Shown here one piece after another: positions 54,733 to 63,010 of a DNA stretch of 64,000 bases (position 1 is the first letter of the stretch; each line of letters starts with the position of its first letter). The DNA comes from Polynucleobacter sp. MWH-Jannik1A5 (lineage in GTDB: Bacteria > Pseudomonadota > Gammaproteobacteria > Burkholderiales > Burkholderiaceae): the NCBI RefSeq assembly GCF_018881795.1, contig NZ_JACVPQ010000001.1, forward strand, positions 697,376-761,375. The letters are read 5' to 3'. Made by a program: the position numbers and the translations under genes. The notes beneath the pieces were generated by a model. It did no database searches. It was not told where the DNA came from and saw only the letters and a program-made list of their open reading frames with translations.

Positions 54733-55518
54733 ATGACTGCAAATTGCATCCTTGAGCGTGTTACCGAAACCAAATCAACCAATGACGATCTTTTGGTGCG
54801 CTGGCGCGCGGGTCAGTTAATTGACCCAGTAGCACGCATTGCCCACAAACAAACAGCAGGCAAAGGAAGGGCCGGTCGATCACGGCTAGCCAATCCGGAA
54901 GATTCTCTTTGCTTCTCCTTAGCCTTTCCTTTTAAAAGAACTCCCGCAGAATTAAGCGGACTAAGTCTGCTAGTTGGTCTAGCAGTCATATCTGGCATTG
55001 CACAAGCTTGCGACCTCAATGAATCAAAACTTCACGAATTAGGTCTTCGCCTAAAGTGGCCAAACGATTTGTTGCTCAATGGATGCAAACTCGCTGGCAT
55101 TCTGATTGAAGGTGGTCAAGCAAAAGCAGGGGATGCTACTTGGATGATTATTGGCATTGGCATCAACTTACGCAATGCGGAAGCAATTGAAGCAAATCTA
55201 GGCAATGGATTGAAAGCGAGCTCAATTCAGCAGATTACAAACTCACCACCTGATGTCGAATACCTTTGGCTGAAATTAATTGACTCTCTTGAGCATCATC
55301 TCGCAGAATTTGATCAACATGGATTTAAGCCTTGCATGGAGTCCTGGATGAAATGGGATGCCTATCGAGATCAAGCTGTTTGCATTTCAGGCGCCGGTAA
55401 AGATGCCATATACGGCATCACAAAAGGTGTTGATGAATCTGGAGCATTACTATTGCAACAAGAAAACAAAACGATCGCCATTCATGCAGGTGATGTTTCA
55501 TTGCGGATTCAATCATGA
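54733..55518 (+). CDS. birA: Biotin-[acetyl-CoA-carboxylase] ligase
   Basis: Attaches biotin to the carboxyl carrier protein. 261 residues: the catalytic core has the biotin motif KQTAGKGRAGRSRLANPE, the lysine in LKWPNDLLLNGCKLAGILIEG and the WMIIGIGINL segment. The N-terminal helix-turn-helix of E. coli BirA is absent, so it is a ligase without repressor function. Overlaps coaX by four bases (ATGA). Confidence 0.96.
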   Translation: MTANCILERVTETKSTNDDLLVRWRAGQLIDPVARIAHKQTAGKGRAGRSRLANPEDSLCFSLAFPFKRTPAELSGLSLLVGLAVISGIAQACDLNESKLHELGLRLKWPNDLLLNGCKLAGILIEGGQAKAGDATWMIIGIGINLRNAEAIEANLGNGLKASSIQQITNSPPDVEYLWLKLIDSLEHHLAEFDQHGFKPCMESWMKWDAYRDQAVCISGAGKDAIYGITKGVDESGALLLQQENKTIAIHAGDVSLRIQS

Positions 55519-56324
55519 GCCTTTATTTATTCTTTGATGTTGGTAATACACGCCTCAAATGGGCGGCTGTGGAATCCAATCAGAATCCGAGCGCCCAACA
55601 AAAAAAATTATGGGCTTACTCTGGTTCTATTAGCAGCAAGTCTTTGCAGTCAGCAGAACATCGCAATGAATTAGCAGACTACATTGCTAAAACACTTCCA
55701 AAACCGGATGTCATTGGTTTTAGCTGTGTTGCCGGCGAAGAGGCTATCTCCAATCTCAAATCTCTTTTTCCACAATGGAGTGATTTGAACTGGAAGCAAC
55801 TAAAAGGTGACAGCACATTCTCGGGAATGCGTAGCCTTTATCAAGATGCCAGCAAGCTCGGTGCTGATCGTTGGGCCGCACTCATTGGCGCCCGCGCCCT
55901 ATCCACCAATAACACTCTAGTTGTGAATGCCGGTACCGCTACTACGATTGACTTACTCGGATCTAATGGCGTGCACTACGGCGGGTGGATTCTGCCCGGT
56001 CTTGGGCTAATGCAAGAAAGCCTGCAGAGCAAAACCGCGCAACTCCCTTTAGCAATTCGTGAAGAATCTCAGCAAGAATTTGGAATCACTACGAATGAAG
56101 CCATTATTGGTGGATGTGATGCAGCGCAAATTGGTGCCATTCACTACGCGTTATTACAGGCAAAAAAATTAAATCATCCAGTTGAAAGAATTTGGCTTGA
56201 TGGTGGCAATGCAAAAGTTCTTCTTACTCAAATAAAAAAATCTGACTTGCAGAGTTGGCCGATTGAACAAACTGAGGGCTTAGTACTTCGCGGCATTTGG
56301 GCGTGGCTACTCCAAAATCTTTAA
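55515..56324 (+). CDS. coaX: Type III pantothenate kinase
   Basis: First step of CoA synthesis, acetyl-CoA-insensitive type. The 269-residue protein has the ASKHA motif FDVGNTRLKWA, the pantothenate site LGADRWAALIGA and VVNAGTATTIDLL, and DGGNAK near 230. Next to birA as in many betaproteobacteria. Its last codons overlap the end of the opposite-strand rfaE2 gene by four bases. Confidence 0.97.
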   Translation: MSLYLFFDVGNTRLKWAAVESNQNPSAQQKKLWAYSGSISSKSLQSAEHRNELADYIAKTLPKPDVIGFSCVAGEEAISNLKSLFPQWSDLNWKQLKGDSTFSGMRSLYQDASKLGADRWAALIGARALSTNNTLVVNAGTATTIDLLGSNGVHYGGWILPGLGLMQESLQSKTAQLPLAIREESQQEFGITTNEAIIGGCDAAQIGAIHYALLQAKKLNHPVERIWLDGGNAKVLLTQIKKSDLQSWPIEQTEGLVLRGIWAWLLQNL

Positions 56325-56809
56325 GAACGGATTTTGCCTAAAAGGCTGGTAGTAGAGCGTTCATATAAAAACGGTATAGCAACCGCTTTCCCGCCCCAAC
56401 TTTTTACAAGATGGGTCTCCGCTAAAGTATCGATTTCATAATCTCCACCCTTGACATAAATATCGGGGCGAATTTTTTCAATTAAGTTGACTGGGGTTTG
56501 TTCGGTAAACAACACTGCCATGTCTACGCTCTCCAATGCAGCCAATAAGGCCTGGCGATCAGCCTCAGTGTTAATGGGTCTGTCATCGCCTTTGCCCAGC
56601 ATCTTTACAGAGGCATCTGAATTCACGCCCACTATCAAACTAGCCCCTAAAGCACGTGCTTGAGCTAAATAACTAGCATGTCCGCGGTGCAAGATATCGA
56701 AGACGCCATTTGTAAAGACTAATGGCCTAGGAAGCTTTGCTAAGCGAGCCGCAAGTTCATCCGGCGGACATACTTTGGCTTCGAAAGAGGGTGGTGGCAA
56801 CTTACTCAT
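56321..56809 (-). CDS. rfaE2: D-glycero-beta-D-manno-heptose 1-phosphate adenylyltransferase
   Basis: Activates heptose for LPS core synthesis. The 162-residue nucleotidyltransferase corresponds to the C-terminal domain of E. coli HldE: VFTNGVFDILHRGHASYLAQA with the HxGH motif, GVNSDASVKMLGKGDDRPIN, and VKGGDYEID near 120. As in Burkholderiales it is a separate gene from the kinase domain (rfaE1), which is not in the window. Confidence 0.96.
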   Translation of the reverse strand: MSKLPPPSFEAKVCPPDELAARLAKLPRPLVFTNGVFDILHRGHASYLAQARALGASLIVGVNSDASVKMLGKGDDRPINTEADRQALLAALESVDMAVLFTEQTPVNLIEKIRPDIYVKGGDYEIDTLAETHLVKSWGGKAVAIPFLYERSTTSLLGKIRS

Positions 56810-56901
56810 GGCTCAATATTAATGGCAATTTTGCAATGCCAGCGATATTGCTGAGAATGTCTTAGACTTGGCCTCTATCAAGCGAAATCTAAAGGCGCAA
56901 T

Positions 56902-57471
56902 ATGCACCGCAATTTAATGAATTGTCTCCTTCCCTTCTTATTTCTCCTGCCCGGAGTTCAGGTGGCCAATGCAGCAAACAGCTGTAGCCCACTACTTTCT
57001 CATACCTTCCCCCGCCTGCAGGACGAGGCGCCACAAAATCTATGTCAATACCAAGGCAAAGTCATTCTGGTCGTAAATACTGCCAGCTTCTGCGGCTTTA
57101 CGAGCCAATATGAGGGTCTTGAGAAGATTTATGCCAAATATAAAGACCAAGGATTTGTAGTGCTTGGCTTTCCATCTAACGACTTCGGACAACAAGAGCC
57201 TGGCAGCAACAAAGACATTGCTGACTTCTGCAAAAACACTTACGACGTAAAATTCCCAATGTTTTCTAAAAGTTCGGTCTCAGGCAGTAACCCAAACCCG
57301 CTGTTTAAGATGTTAATTACAAAAACTGGTACAACACCCAAATGGAACTTTTATAAGTACCTAATTGATCGAAATGGCAATGTGGTTGATTCCTATGGAA
57401 GTATGACTAAACCTACCAGCAGTAGCATTACCAATCAAATTGAAAAGCTTTTAGGAGAGAAGGTCCAGTGA
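56902..57471 (+). CDS. Exported glutathione peroxidase
   Basis: 189 residues with a signal peptide (cleavage near ANA-ANS). The active-site cysteine is in NTASFCGFTSQYEGL, the glutamine in GFPSNDFGQQEPGS and the tryptophan motif in PKWNFYKYLID. It therefore reduces (lipid) peroxides in the periplasm, with thioredoxin-like or glutathione electrons. A GTGA overlap joins it to the flavin amine oxidase gene, so it leads the five-gene operon to 61694. Confidence 0.93.
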   Translation: MHRNLMNCLLPFLFLLPGVQVANAANSCSPLLSHTFPRLQDEAPQNLCQYQGKVILVVNTASFCGFTSQYEGLEKIYAKYKDQGFVVLGFPSNDFGQQEPGSNKDIADFCKNTYDVKFPMFSKSSVSGSNPNPLFKMLITKTGTTPKWNFYKYLIDRNGNVVDSYGSMTKPTSSSITNQIEKLLGEKVQ

Positions 57472-58844
57472 GTCAAAAACGGATTGCCATTATTGGCGCA
57501 GGCATCTCTGGATTGGGTTGTGCATACGCCTTAAGACAACACCCCGAATTTGAAATTACCTTATACGAAGCTGGTGGCCACATTGGCGGCCATAGCAACA
57601 CAGTAGATTTCACTTGCAATGTTAATGGCCAAGAAATCACACATGGTGTCGATACTGGATTTTTAGTTTTCAATCGAAAAACTTATCCCCGTCTTGTGCG
57701 ACTATTTGAGGAAATACAAGCGCCTGTAGCGCCCTCAGAAATGTCCTTCTCTGTTTCGATTGACGCCTCTTCAAAGTCAGGCTCCAGCAAAAAGATTGAG
57801 TGGGCAGGCAATGACATTAACTCATTTTTTGGTCAGCGCTCCAACCTTCTGTCCCCCTCTTTTTGGCATATGGCTTATGACATATTGCGCTTTAATCGTC
57901 TAGCAACCCAGCTAGCTCATGAGCAAATCGATGCCGGTCATCAATACAAAGAACCAGATGAAAAAATTGCTGATTTTTTAATACGCCATCGCTTTAGTCA
58001 AAGCTTTAAAGAAAATTATTTTCTGCCGATGATCGGCGCAATTTGGTCATGCTCAGTTGAGCAAATGCTTGAATTTCCAATTCAAACTATGGTGCGCTTC
58101 TGCCATAACCATGGTCTTTTACAGATTCAAAATCGCCCTCAATGGTTAACCATCAAAGGCGGATCGCGCGAGTATGTAAAACGCATTATTGCTGCGATAG
58201 AAAAGCATGGGGCAGTCATTAAACGTGATTGCGTTCTGCGAGTAAATACTAGTCATGATGGCGGTCAAGCAGAGGTTGTTAGTCAAGCTGGGTCAAACTA
58301 TTTTGATGAAGTCATCATGGCTTGCCACAGCGATCAAACGCTAGATTTAGTTCACGGCATTGATCAACAGGCCAGAAATATTTTGGCGGCTATTCCTTAT
58401 CAAAAAAATCGGGCCATTCTTCACACTGACACTCGCTTCTTGCCCGAGGTTAAGCGTTGTTGGGCTGCCTGGAATTACACTGCTAAGTCTGGGGACAAGC
58501 CAAATGCAAAACAGCATGTCAGCGTTAACTATTTGATTAATCGCTTGCAACCACTTCCAGATCAACTGAAAAATACACAAATTATTGTGAGCTTAAATCC
58601 CTCTGAAGAGCCAGATCCAAAGCTAGTGCATCAGGAGATTCACTATTCGCACCCCGTCTTTGACATGAGCGCAATACAGGCGCAGAAAGAGCTGCCTTTG
58701 ATTCAAGGCCTATCATCCATTTGGTATTGCGGCGCTTGGACTGGCTTTGGGTTTCATGAAGATGGCCTACGTTCCGGCGAACTAGTTGCAGAAGCCTTAA
58801 TTGAAAGCGTTCGTCAGCCCATCAAAGCAAAACAAGATAGTTAA
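57468..58844 (+). CDS. FAD-dependent amine oxidase-like protein
   Basis: 458 residues starting at a GTG, with AGGAGAGAAGG upstream. The Rossmann motif IGAGISGLGCAYAL, the post-motif GGHIGGHSNTV and the C-terminal FAD segment WYCGAWTGFGFHEDGLRSGE mark the family of NAD(P)/FAD proteins related to squalene desaturase and UDP-galactopyranose mutase. Relatives stand next to Cfa-type genes in Rhodobacter and other proteobacteria, where they are linked to singlet-oxygen response and fatty-acid modification; that role here is inference. Overlaps the next gene as TAATG. Confidence 0.92.
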   Translation: MSQKRIAIIGAGISGLGCAYALRQHPEFEITLYEAGGHIGGHSNTVDFTCNVNGQEITHGVDTGFLVFNRKTYPRLVRLFEEIQAPVAPSEMSFSVSIDASSKSGSSKKIEWAGNDINSFFGQRSNLLSPSFWHMAYDILRFNRLATQLAHEQIDAGHQYKEPDEKIADFLIRHRFSQSFKENYFLPMIGAIWSCSVEQMLEFPIQTMVRFCHNHGLLQIQNRPQWLTIKGGSREYVKRIIAAIEKHGAVIKRDCVLRVNTSHDGGQAEVVSQAGSNYFDEVIMACHSDQTLDLVHGIDQQARNILAAIPYQKNRAILHTDTRFLPEVKRCWAAWNYTAKSGDKPNAKQHVSVNYLINRLQPLPDQLKNTQIIVSLNPSEEPDPKLVHQEIHYSHPVFDMSAIQAQKELPLIQGLSSIWYCGAWTGFGFHEDGLRSGELVAEALIESVRQPIKAKQDS

Positions 58845-59629
58845 TGGCGCAAGCAAAGATTAACTTTGGAGTAGTCAAACACCAGCGCATGCGGCCGGCT
58901 AAAAATGCTTTTGGGTATGGGGTATTTACCATCTCCGTTCCGATGCGCGCCCGCCAAGCAAACCCGAACTTACTAAATGATCACGGCTTAAGCGATAACC
59001 GCTGGGGAATTTGTGCCTTTTTTGACAAAGACCACGGCCTAGGCGAACCTAATAGTCTTGCCTGGATCGAGAAGATTCTTGCTGATAACCAAATACCTCA
59101 TGTTGATGGAGAAATCTGGTTACAAACTTTTCCAAGGGTATTGGGCTACGTTTTTAATCCGGTGAGTTTCTGGATCTGCACTCGGGGGGATGGCAAAGTA
59201 CAGGCAGTGTTAGCCGAGGTAAATAATACTTTTGGTGAACGTCACTGCTATCTACTATATAAAGATTCAGGTGAAGTACTGCACTCCGGCGAAACACTCA
59301 CCAGCAAGAAAGTATTTCATGTATCGCCATTTTGCGAGGTACGAGGTGAATATCATTTTCGCTTTTTATTCCCGCAAGATAGCAGTAGCGGCAAAAACAG
59401 TGTCTATCGTATTGAGCTGCATGAGGACGGTCTACCCCTCATCAATACCAGTATTAGTGGCGCCAGCCGCCCACTAAGCCGCGCTAATGTCTATCTGGCA
59501 TTGCTTCGCTACCCCCTCATGAGTTTAGGTGTGATTTTCCGAATTCACTGGCAGGCATTGAAATTATGGATAAAAGGTGTACCCTTTCACTCAAAGCCTA
59601 AACCACCAGAACTAGAAGTCAGCAGATGA
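58844..59629 (+). CDS. DUF1365 family protein
   Basis: 261 residues, mostly cytosolic, with the family features KHQRMRPAKNAFGYGVF, LQTFPRVLGYVFNPVSFWIC, EVNNTFGERHCYLL and FHVSPFCEVRGEYHF. Biochemical function unknown; the family nearly always co-occurs with the amine oxidase and Cfa genes, so it probably acts with them on membrane lipids. Overlaps the cfa-like gene by ATGA. Confidence 0.93.
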   Translation: MAQAKINFGVVKHQRMRPAKNAFGYGVFTISVPMRARQANPNLLNDHGLSDNRWGICAFFDKDHGLGEPNSLAWIEKILADNQIPHVDGEIWLQTFPRVLGYVFNPVSFWICTRGDGKVQAVLAEVNNTFGERHCYLLYKDSGEVLHSGETLTSKKVFHVSPFCEVRGEYHFRFLFPQDSSSGKNSVYRIELHEDGLPLINTSISGASRPLSRANVYLALLRYPLMSLGVIFRIHWQALKLWIKGVPFHSKPKPPELEVSR

Positions 59630-60921
59630 ATCGCCCTGGACAATCACTTCTCTCGAGACTCAACTTTTCTCGCCCTCAAGAGCGAGCGTACTCTTCACAT
59701 AAGCATCAACTCAGCGCTAAGACACTTTTAACGCTCTTAACTCAACTTAGTAGTGGCTACTTGAAGTTGACGCTTCCAGATGGAGAGAAGCGAGAGTTTG
59801 GAAATCATGGCGATCAGTTGCATGCCGAAATCCAAATACTAGAGTGGTCTGTTTTTAAAGAAATCATGTCTCATGGAGATATCGGTTTTGCTGAGAGCTA
59901 TATACAGGGTAAATGGAATACCCCAGATCTCAAAGCTCTACTTGAGCTGGCTATTCGTAACCGAACTATTTTAGAAAAAGCCATCTATGGCAACTGGTAT
60001 GGATCAATCTTTTATCGCCTGAAACACTGGTTAAGAGATAACAGCAAAACCGGTAGCCGTAAAAATATTCATGCTCACTACGACCTAGGAAATGCTTTCT
60101 ACACCCTGTGGCTCGACCCCACTATGAGCTACTCCAGCGCCTGGTTCTCAGAGGGAGATAAGCAAGAATTGGCCGATGCTCAACGTGCAAAAATTAGACG
60201 CATTCTGGAATCCCTTCAGACAAAACCAGGGGATCATGTTTTAGAAATTGGTTGCGGTTGGGGTGGGGTAATGGAAGAATCACTGCGCACCAATAGAGTA
60301 ATTACCGGTCTCACTTTATCTACAGAACAAAAAGCTTTTGCTGAAAGCCGCCTTTTAGCAGTACAGGCCCAAATGACAAATCCACCTTCATTTGAAGTGC
60401 GACTACAAGACTATCGCGATTGCCAAGAAAAATTTGACGGTATTGCCTCAGTTGAAATGTTTGAGGCGGTTGGTGAAAAACATTGGCCAGAGTATTTTGA
60501 AACGGTTGCCAAATGTTTAAAAGCTGGTGGCAAGGCCTGCATTCAAACCATTGTTATTGCCGAAGATCTATTTGAGCGCTATCGACGTAATACTGACTTT
60601 ATTCAGCAATACGTTTTTCCTGGCGGTATGCTGCCATCGCGGGCAAGCTTTAAGGCTAGCGCTGCTAAGGCTGGGCTGAAAATCGAACAAGAGTTTGCCT
60701 TTGGTGCGGACTACGCAAAAACACTGTGTCTCTGGAGAGATGGTTTTAATCACAAACTTCAAGAAGTACGCCAACTAGGATTTGACGAAGCATTTATTCG
60801 CCTCTGGAACTTCTACTTAATGTATTGTGCAGCCGGCTTTACTGAGCACAACATTGATGTAGTGCAATTCACACTCAGCCACCAACCATCGACAGCATCT
60901 TCGGATGCGCTGAGCGTATGA
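59626..60921 (+). CDS. Cyclopropane-fatty-acyl-phospholipid synthase family methyltransferase
   Basis: 431 residues: an N-terminal lipid-binding part (about 1-130, with SHGDIGFAESYIQGKWNTPDL) and a SAM methyltransferase domain with the family start HYDLGNAFYTLWLDPTMSYSSAWF, SAM loop VLEIGCGWGG near 204, and SVEMFEAVGEKHWPEYF. It will methylate unsaturated acyl chains of phospholipids, giving cyclopropane or methyl-branched products; the neighbouring oxidase and SDR suggest further modification such as furan fatty acids, which is speculative. Confidence 0.93.
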   Translation: MNRPGQSLLSRLNFSRPQERAYSSHKHQLSAKTLLTLLTQLSSGYLKLTLPDGEKREFGNHGDQLHAEIQILEWSVFKEIMSHGDIGFAESYIQGKWNTPDLKALLELAIRNRTILEKAIYGNWYGSIFYRLKHWLRDNSKTGSRKNIHAHYDLGNAFYTLWLDPTMSYSSAWFSEGDKQELADAQRAKIRRILESLQTKPGDHVLEIGCGWGGVMEESLRTNRVITGLTLSTEQKAFAESRLLAVQAQMTNPPSFEVRLQDYRDCQEKFDGIASVEMFEAVGEKHWPEYFETVAKCLKAGGKACIQTIVIAEDLFERYRRNTDFIQQYVFPGGMLPSRASFKASAAKAGLKIEQEFAFGADYAKTLCLWRDGFNHKLQEVRQLGFDEAFIRLWNFYLMYCAAGFTEHNIDVVQFTLSHQPSTASSDALSV

Positions 60922-61694
60922 AGCAATCAGGCATTGAACAATTTGTAGGAAAAAGAGTTTGGGTCATTGGGGCCTCGAGTGGTATTGGGGAAGCTTGCGT
61001 GAAAGCCTTGCTGGCCCAAGGCGCCAAGGTAGCGCTTTCTAGCCGTAGGGTTGAGCGCCTCAATCAAATTGCCCTTAATAGCGATACAAATCAAACTCTC
61101 GTTATTCCACTGGATGTTACTAGTAACGAACAGTTAAAAGAGGGATATAAGACCATACTCAATGCATGGGGCGGCATTGATCTTTTGCTTTTTGTTTCTG
61201 GCGTATACACACCTCTCAGAGCCGATAACTTTGATATTCAAATAGCCGAGAAAACAATTGATGCTAATCTTTTGGGACCTATGAGGGCGGTTGCATTAGT
61301 AACCCCCGAAATGCTTAAAGCCCATTCTGGACACATCGCCATCGTTGGCAGTGTGGCAGGCTATAGCGGCCTTCCAAAAGCCTTGGCCTATGGCCCTAGT
61401 AAAGCAGCCATCATCAATTTTTGTGAGAATTTATATTACGACCTACTGCCAACAGGAGTCAGTGTCCATATGATCTCGCCAGGATTCGTTGCCACTGAGG
61501 CAACAGCCCAGAATGACTTTGAAATGCCTGCACTCATTAGCGCTGAAGAAGCGGCCCAAGAAATTTTGGCAGGTATTCAGAGGGGGGAATTTGATATTCA
61601 TTTCCCTAAGCGATTCTCGAGATTTTTAAAGTTTCTCAGAATCTTGCCTTATCCCATCTACTTTTGGATTGTGCGCCGCTTCGTCAAAATTTAA
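60918..61694 (+). CDS. Short-chain dehydrogenase/reductase
   Basis: 258-residue SDR with the cofactor motif GASSGIGEACVKALL near 20, the catalytic Ser in IVGSVAGYSGLPKA, and the YxxxK in AYGPSKAAII. The C terminus ends in basic aromatic residues with a hydrophobic stretch (LRILPYPIYFWIVRRFVKI) that may contact the membrane. Last gene of the overlapping operon starting at 56902. Substrate unknown. Confidence 0.92.
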   Translation: MKQSGIEQFVGKRVWVIGASSGIGEACVKALLAQGAKVALSSRRVERLNQIALNSDTNQTLVIPLDVTSNEQLKEGYKTILNAWGGIDLLLFVSGVYTPLRADNFDIQIAEKTIDANLLGPMRAVALVTPEMLKAHSGHIAIVGSVAGYSGLPKALAYGPSKAAIINFCENLYYDLLPTGVSVHMISPGFVATEATAQNDFEMPALISAEEAAQEILAGIQRGEFDIHFPKRFSRFLKFLRILPYPIYFWIVRRFVKI

Positions 61695-61719
61695 GCGGCG
61701 CCAGAGCAATACTTTAAAG

Positions 61720-62367
61720 CTATTGCTTGTACTTATCCTTGCGGATTTTGTCCTCTAGAAAATCCATTACTGCAATTGCCTTAGCTTTAGTGCCAGCAAT
61801 AGAGGGTGATGTCACATATTTGCCCTGCATCACAATAGTAGGCACACCATCAATTCGATAAGCTTCAGCCATTTGTTTTGCCGCACGAGCTTTTGAAATG
61901 ACAGCAAAAGAACGATAAGTCGCCAAGAAAGTATTGCGATCTATTCCTTGTGAAGCAACCCAATCAGCAATCTCCGACTCCGTTAAAAGACGCTTATTTT
62001 CTTTATGCATGGCATACATGACTTTTTCATTGAGAGCGTCACCTTTGCCCATTGCTTCAAGGGCATAAAACAATTGGCTATGCGGCATGAAATCATCACG
62101 AAAAGCTACAGGAACCCTCTTGAAAGCGACGTCTTTAGGCTGGCGCTTAACCCAGCTGCTAAGCTCAGGCTCAAAGTCATAGCAATGCGGGCAACCGTAC
62201 CAAAAGAACTCAATAACTTCAACCTTCCCTTTAGTCTCTACCGGCTGCGCAATCGGCAATATACGGTAATCAAAACCCTCTTCAATTTTTTGACTTTGAG
62301 CGCTAGCAATGCCACTTAAAGCAAGAAATACAAATAATGTAATTACTCTTTTGCTCAATGAAATCAT
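61720..62367 (-). CDS. dsbA: Thiol:disulfide interchange protein DsbA
   Basis: Periplasmic oxidase that forms disulfides in exported proteins. The 215-residue precursor has a signal peptide (cleavage near ASA-QSQ), the active site CPHC (Cys59, Cys62) in FFWYGCPHCYDFEPEL and the cis-proline loop GVPTIVMQGK. Overlaps the SPOR gene upstream by ATGA. Confidence 0.96.
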   Translation of the reverse strand: MISLSKRVITLFVFLALSGIASAQSQKIEEGFDYRILPIAQPVETKGKVEVIEFFWYGCPHCYDFEPELSSWVKRQPKDVAFKRVPVAFRDDFMPHSQLFYALEAMGKGDALNEKVMYAMHKENKRLLTESEIADWVASQGIDRNTFLATYRSFAVISKARAAKQMAEAYRIDGVPTIVMQGKYVTSPSIAGTKAKAIAVMDFLEDKIRKDKYKQ

Positions 62368-62975
62368 GATTTACTGGATTTAATTAATGTTGGTTTGATG
62401 CCGATGCCGCTCAATTTATCTCGAACTGGATTACTCTCTTCAACACTGTTATATGGACCCACGCGAACACGCCATAAAGTATTGCCATCAGCCGTGACCT
62501 CACTTAACTGCGCTTGTATACCTTGAATAGCTAAAGTGGCTTTTTGCGCATCTGCATCTGCGCGCTTATTAAAGGCGCCGACTTGCAAGAAATAAATAGC
62601 TTCGGATTTAGTTGCAGTAGAAGGTGCGTCAGTAGACTTTTTGCCACCAACCAAGTCACCAATTGGATCGGCTGATGCAGGCGCAGGTGATTTACCTTGA
62701 AGCGGCTTATTTAAATCCACTGGTTCCGCAGGGGCGGCTGTTTCACCTTCAGCGGGTGCGGCAGAAGGTTTGATTGTTAATGGAAGACTGGGAGCGCGCA
62801 TACCAGGTCTTTCTTGGGGGGTATTCTTGGAAAGATAAAAAGCGATAACGAACGCGATTCCGAGACCAACACCTAAACCCAAGATAAAGCCAAGAATAGT
62901 GCCACCATATTGGGTATTTTTACTATCCACGCGGTGCTGTACAAAGCCAGTTTTCTGATTCGGTGTTTTCATCAT
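62364..62975 (-). CDS. SPOR domain membrane protein
   Basis: 203 residues: cytoplasmic start, one membrane helix (about 27-48), a Pro/Ala-rich linker (about 55-120) and a C-terminal SPOR domain (YFLQVGAFNKRADADAQKATLA, WRVRVGPYNSVEESNPVRDKL). SPOR domains bind denuded peptidoglycan at division sites, so it is FtsN-like in plan, though not necessarily FtsN. It lies between argS and dsbA as usual in Burkholderiales. ATG 62975 or 62972. Confidence 0.94.
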   Translation of the reverse strand: MMKTPNQKTGFVQHRVDSKNTQYGGTILGFILGLGVGLGIAFVIAFYLSKNTPQERPGMRAPSLPLTIKPSAAPAEGETAAPAEPVDLNKPLQGKSPAPASADPIGDLVGGKKSTDAPSTATKSEAIYFLQVGAFNKRADADAQKATLAIQGIQAQLSEVTADGNTLWRVRVGPYNSVEESNPVRDKLSGIGIKPTLIKSSKS

Positions 62976-63010
62976 TTCCTCATCTTACATCTACACCCCG
63001 TACCTCGCCA

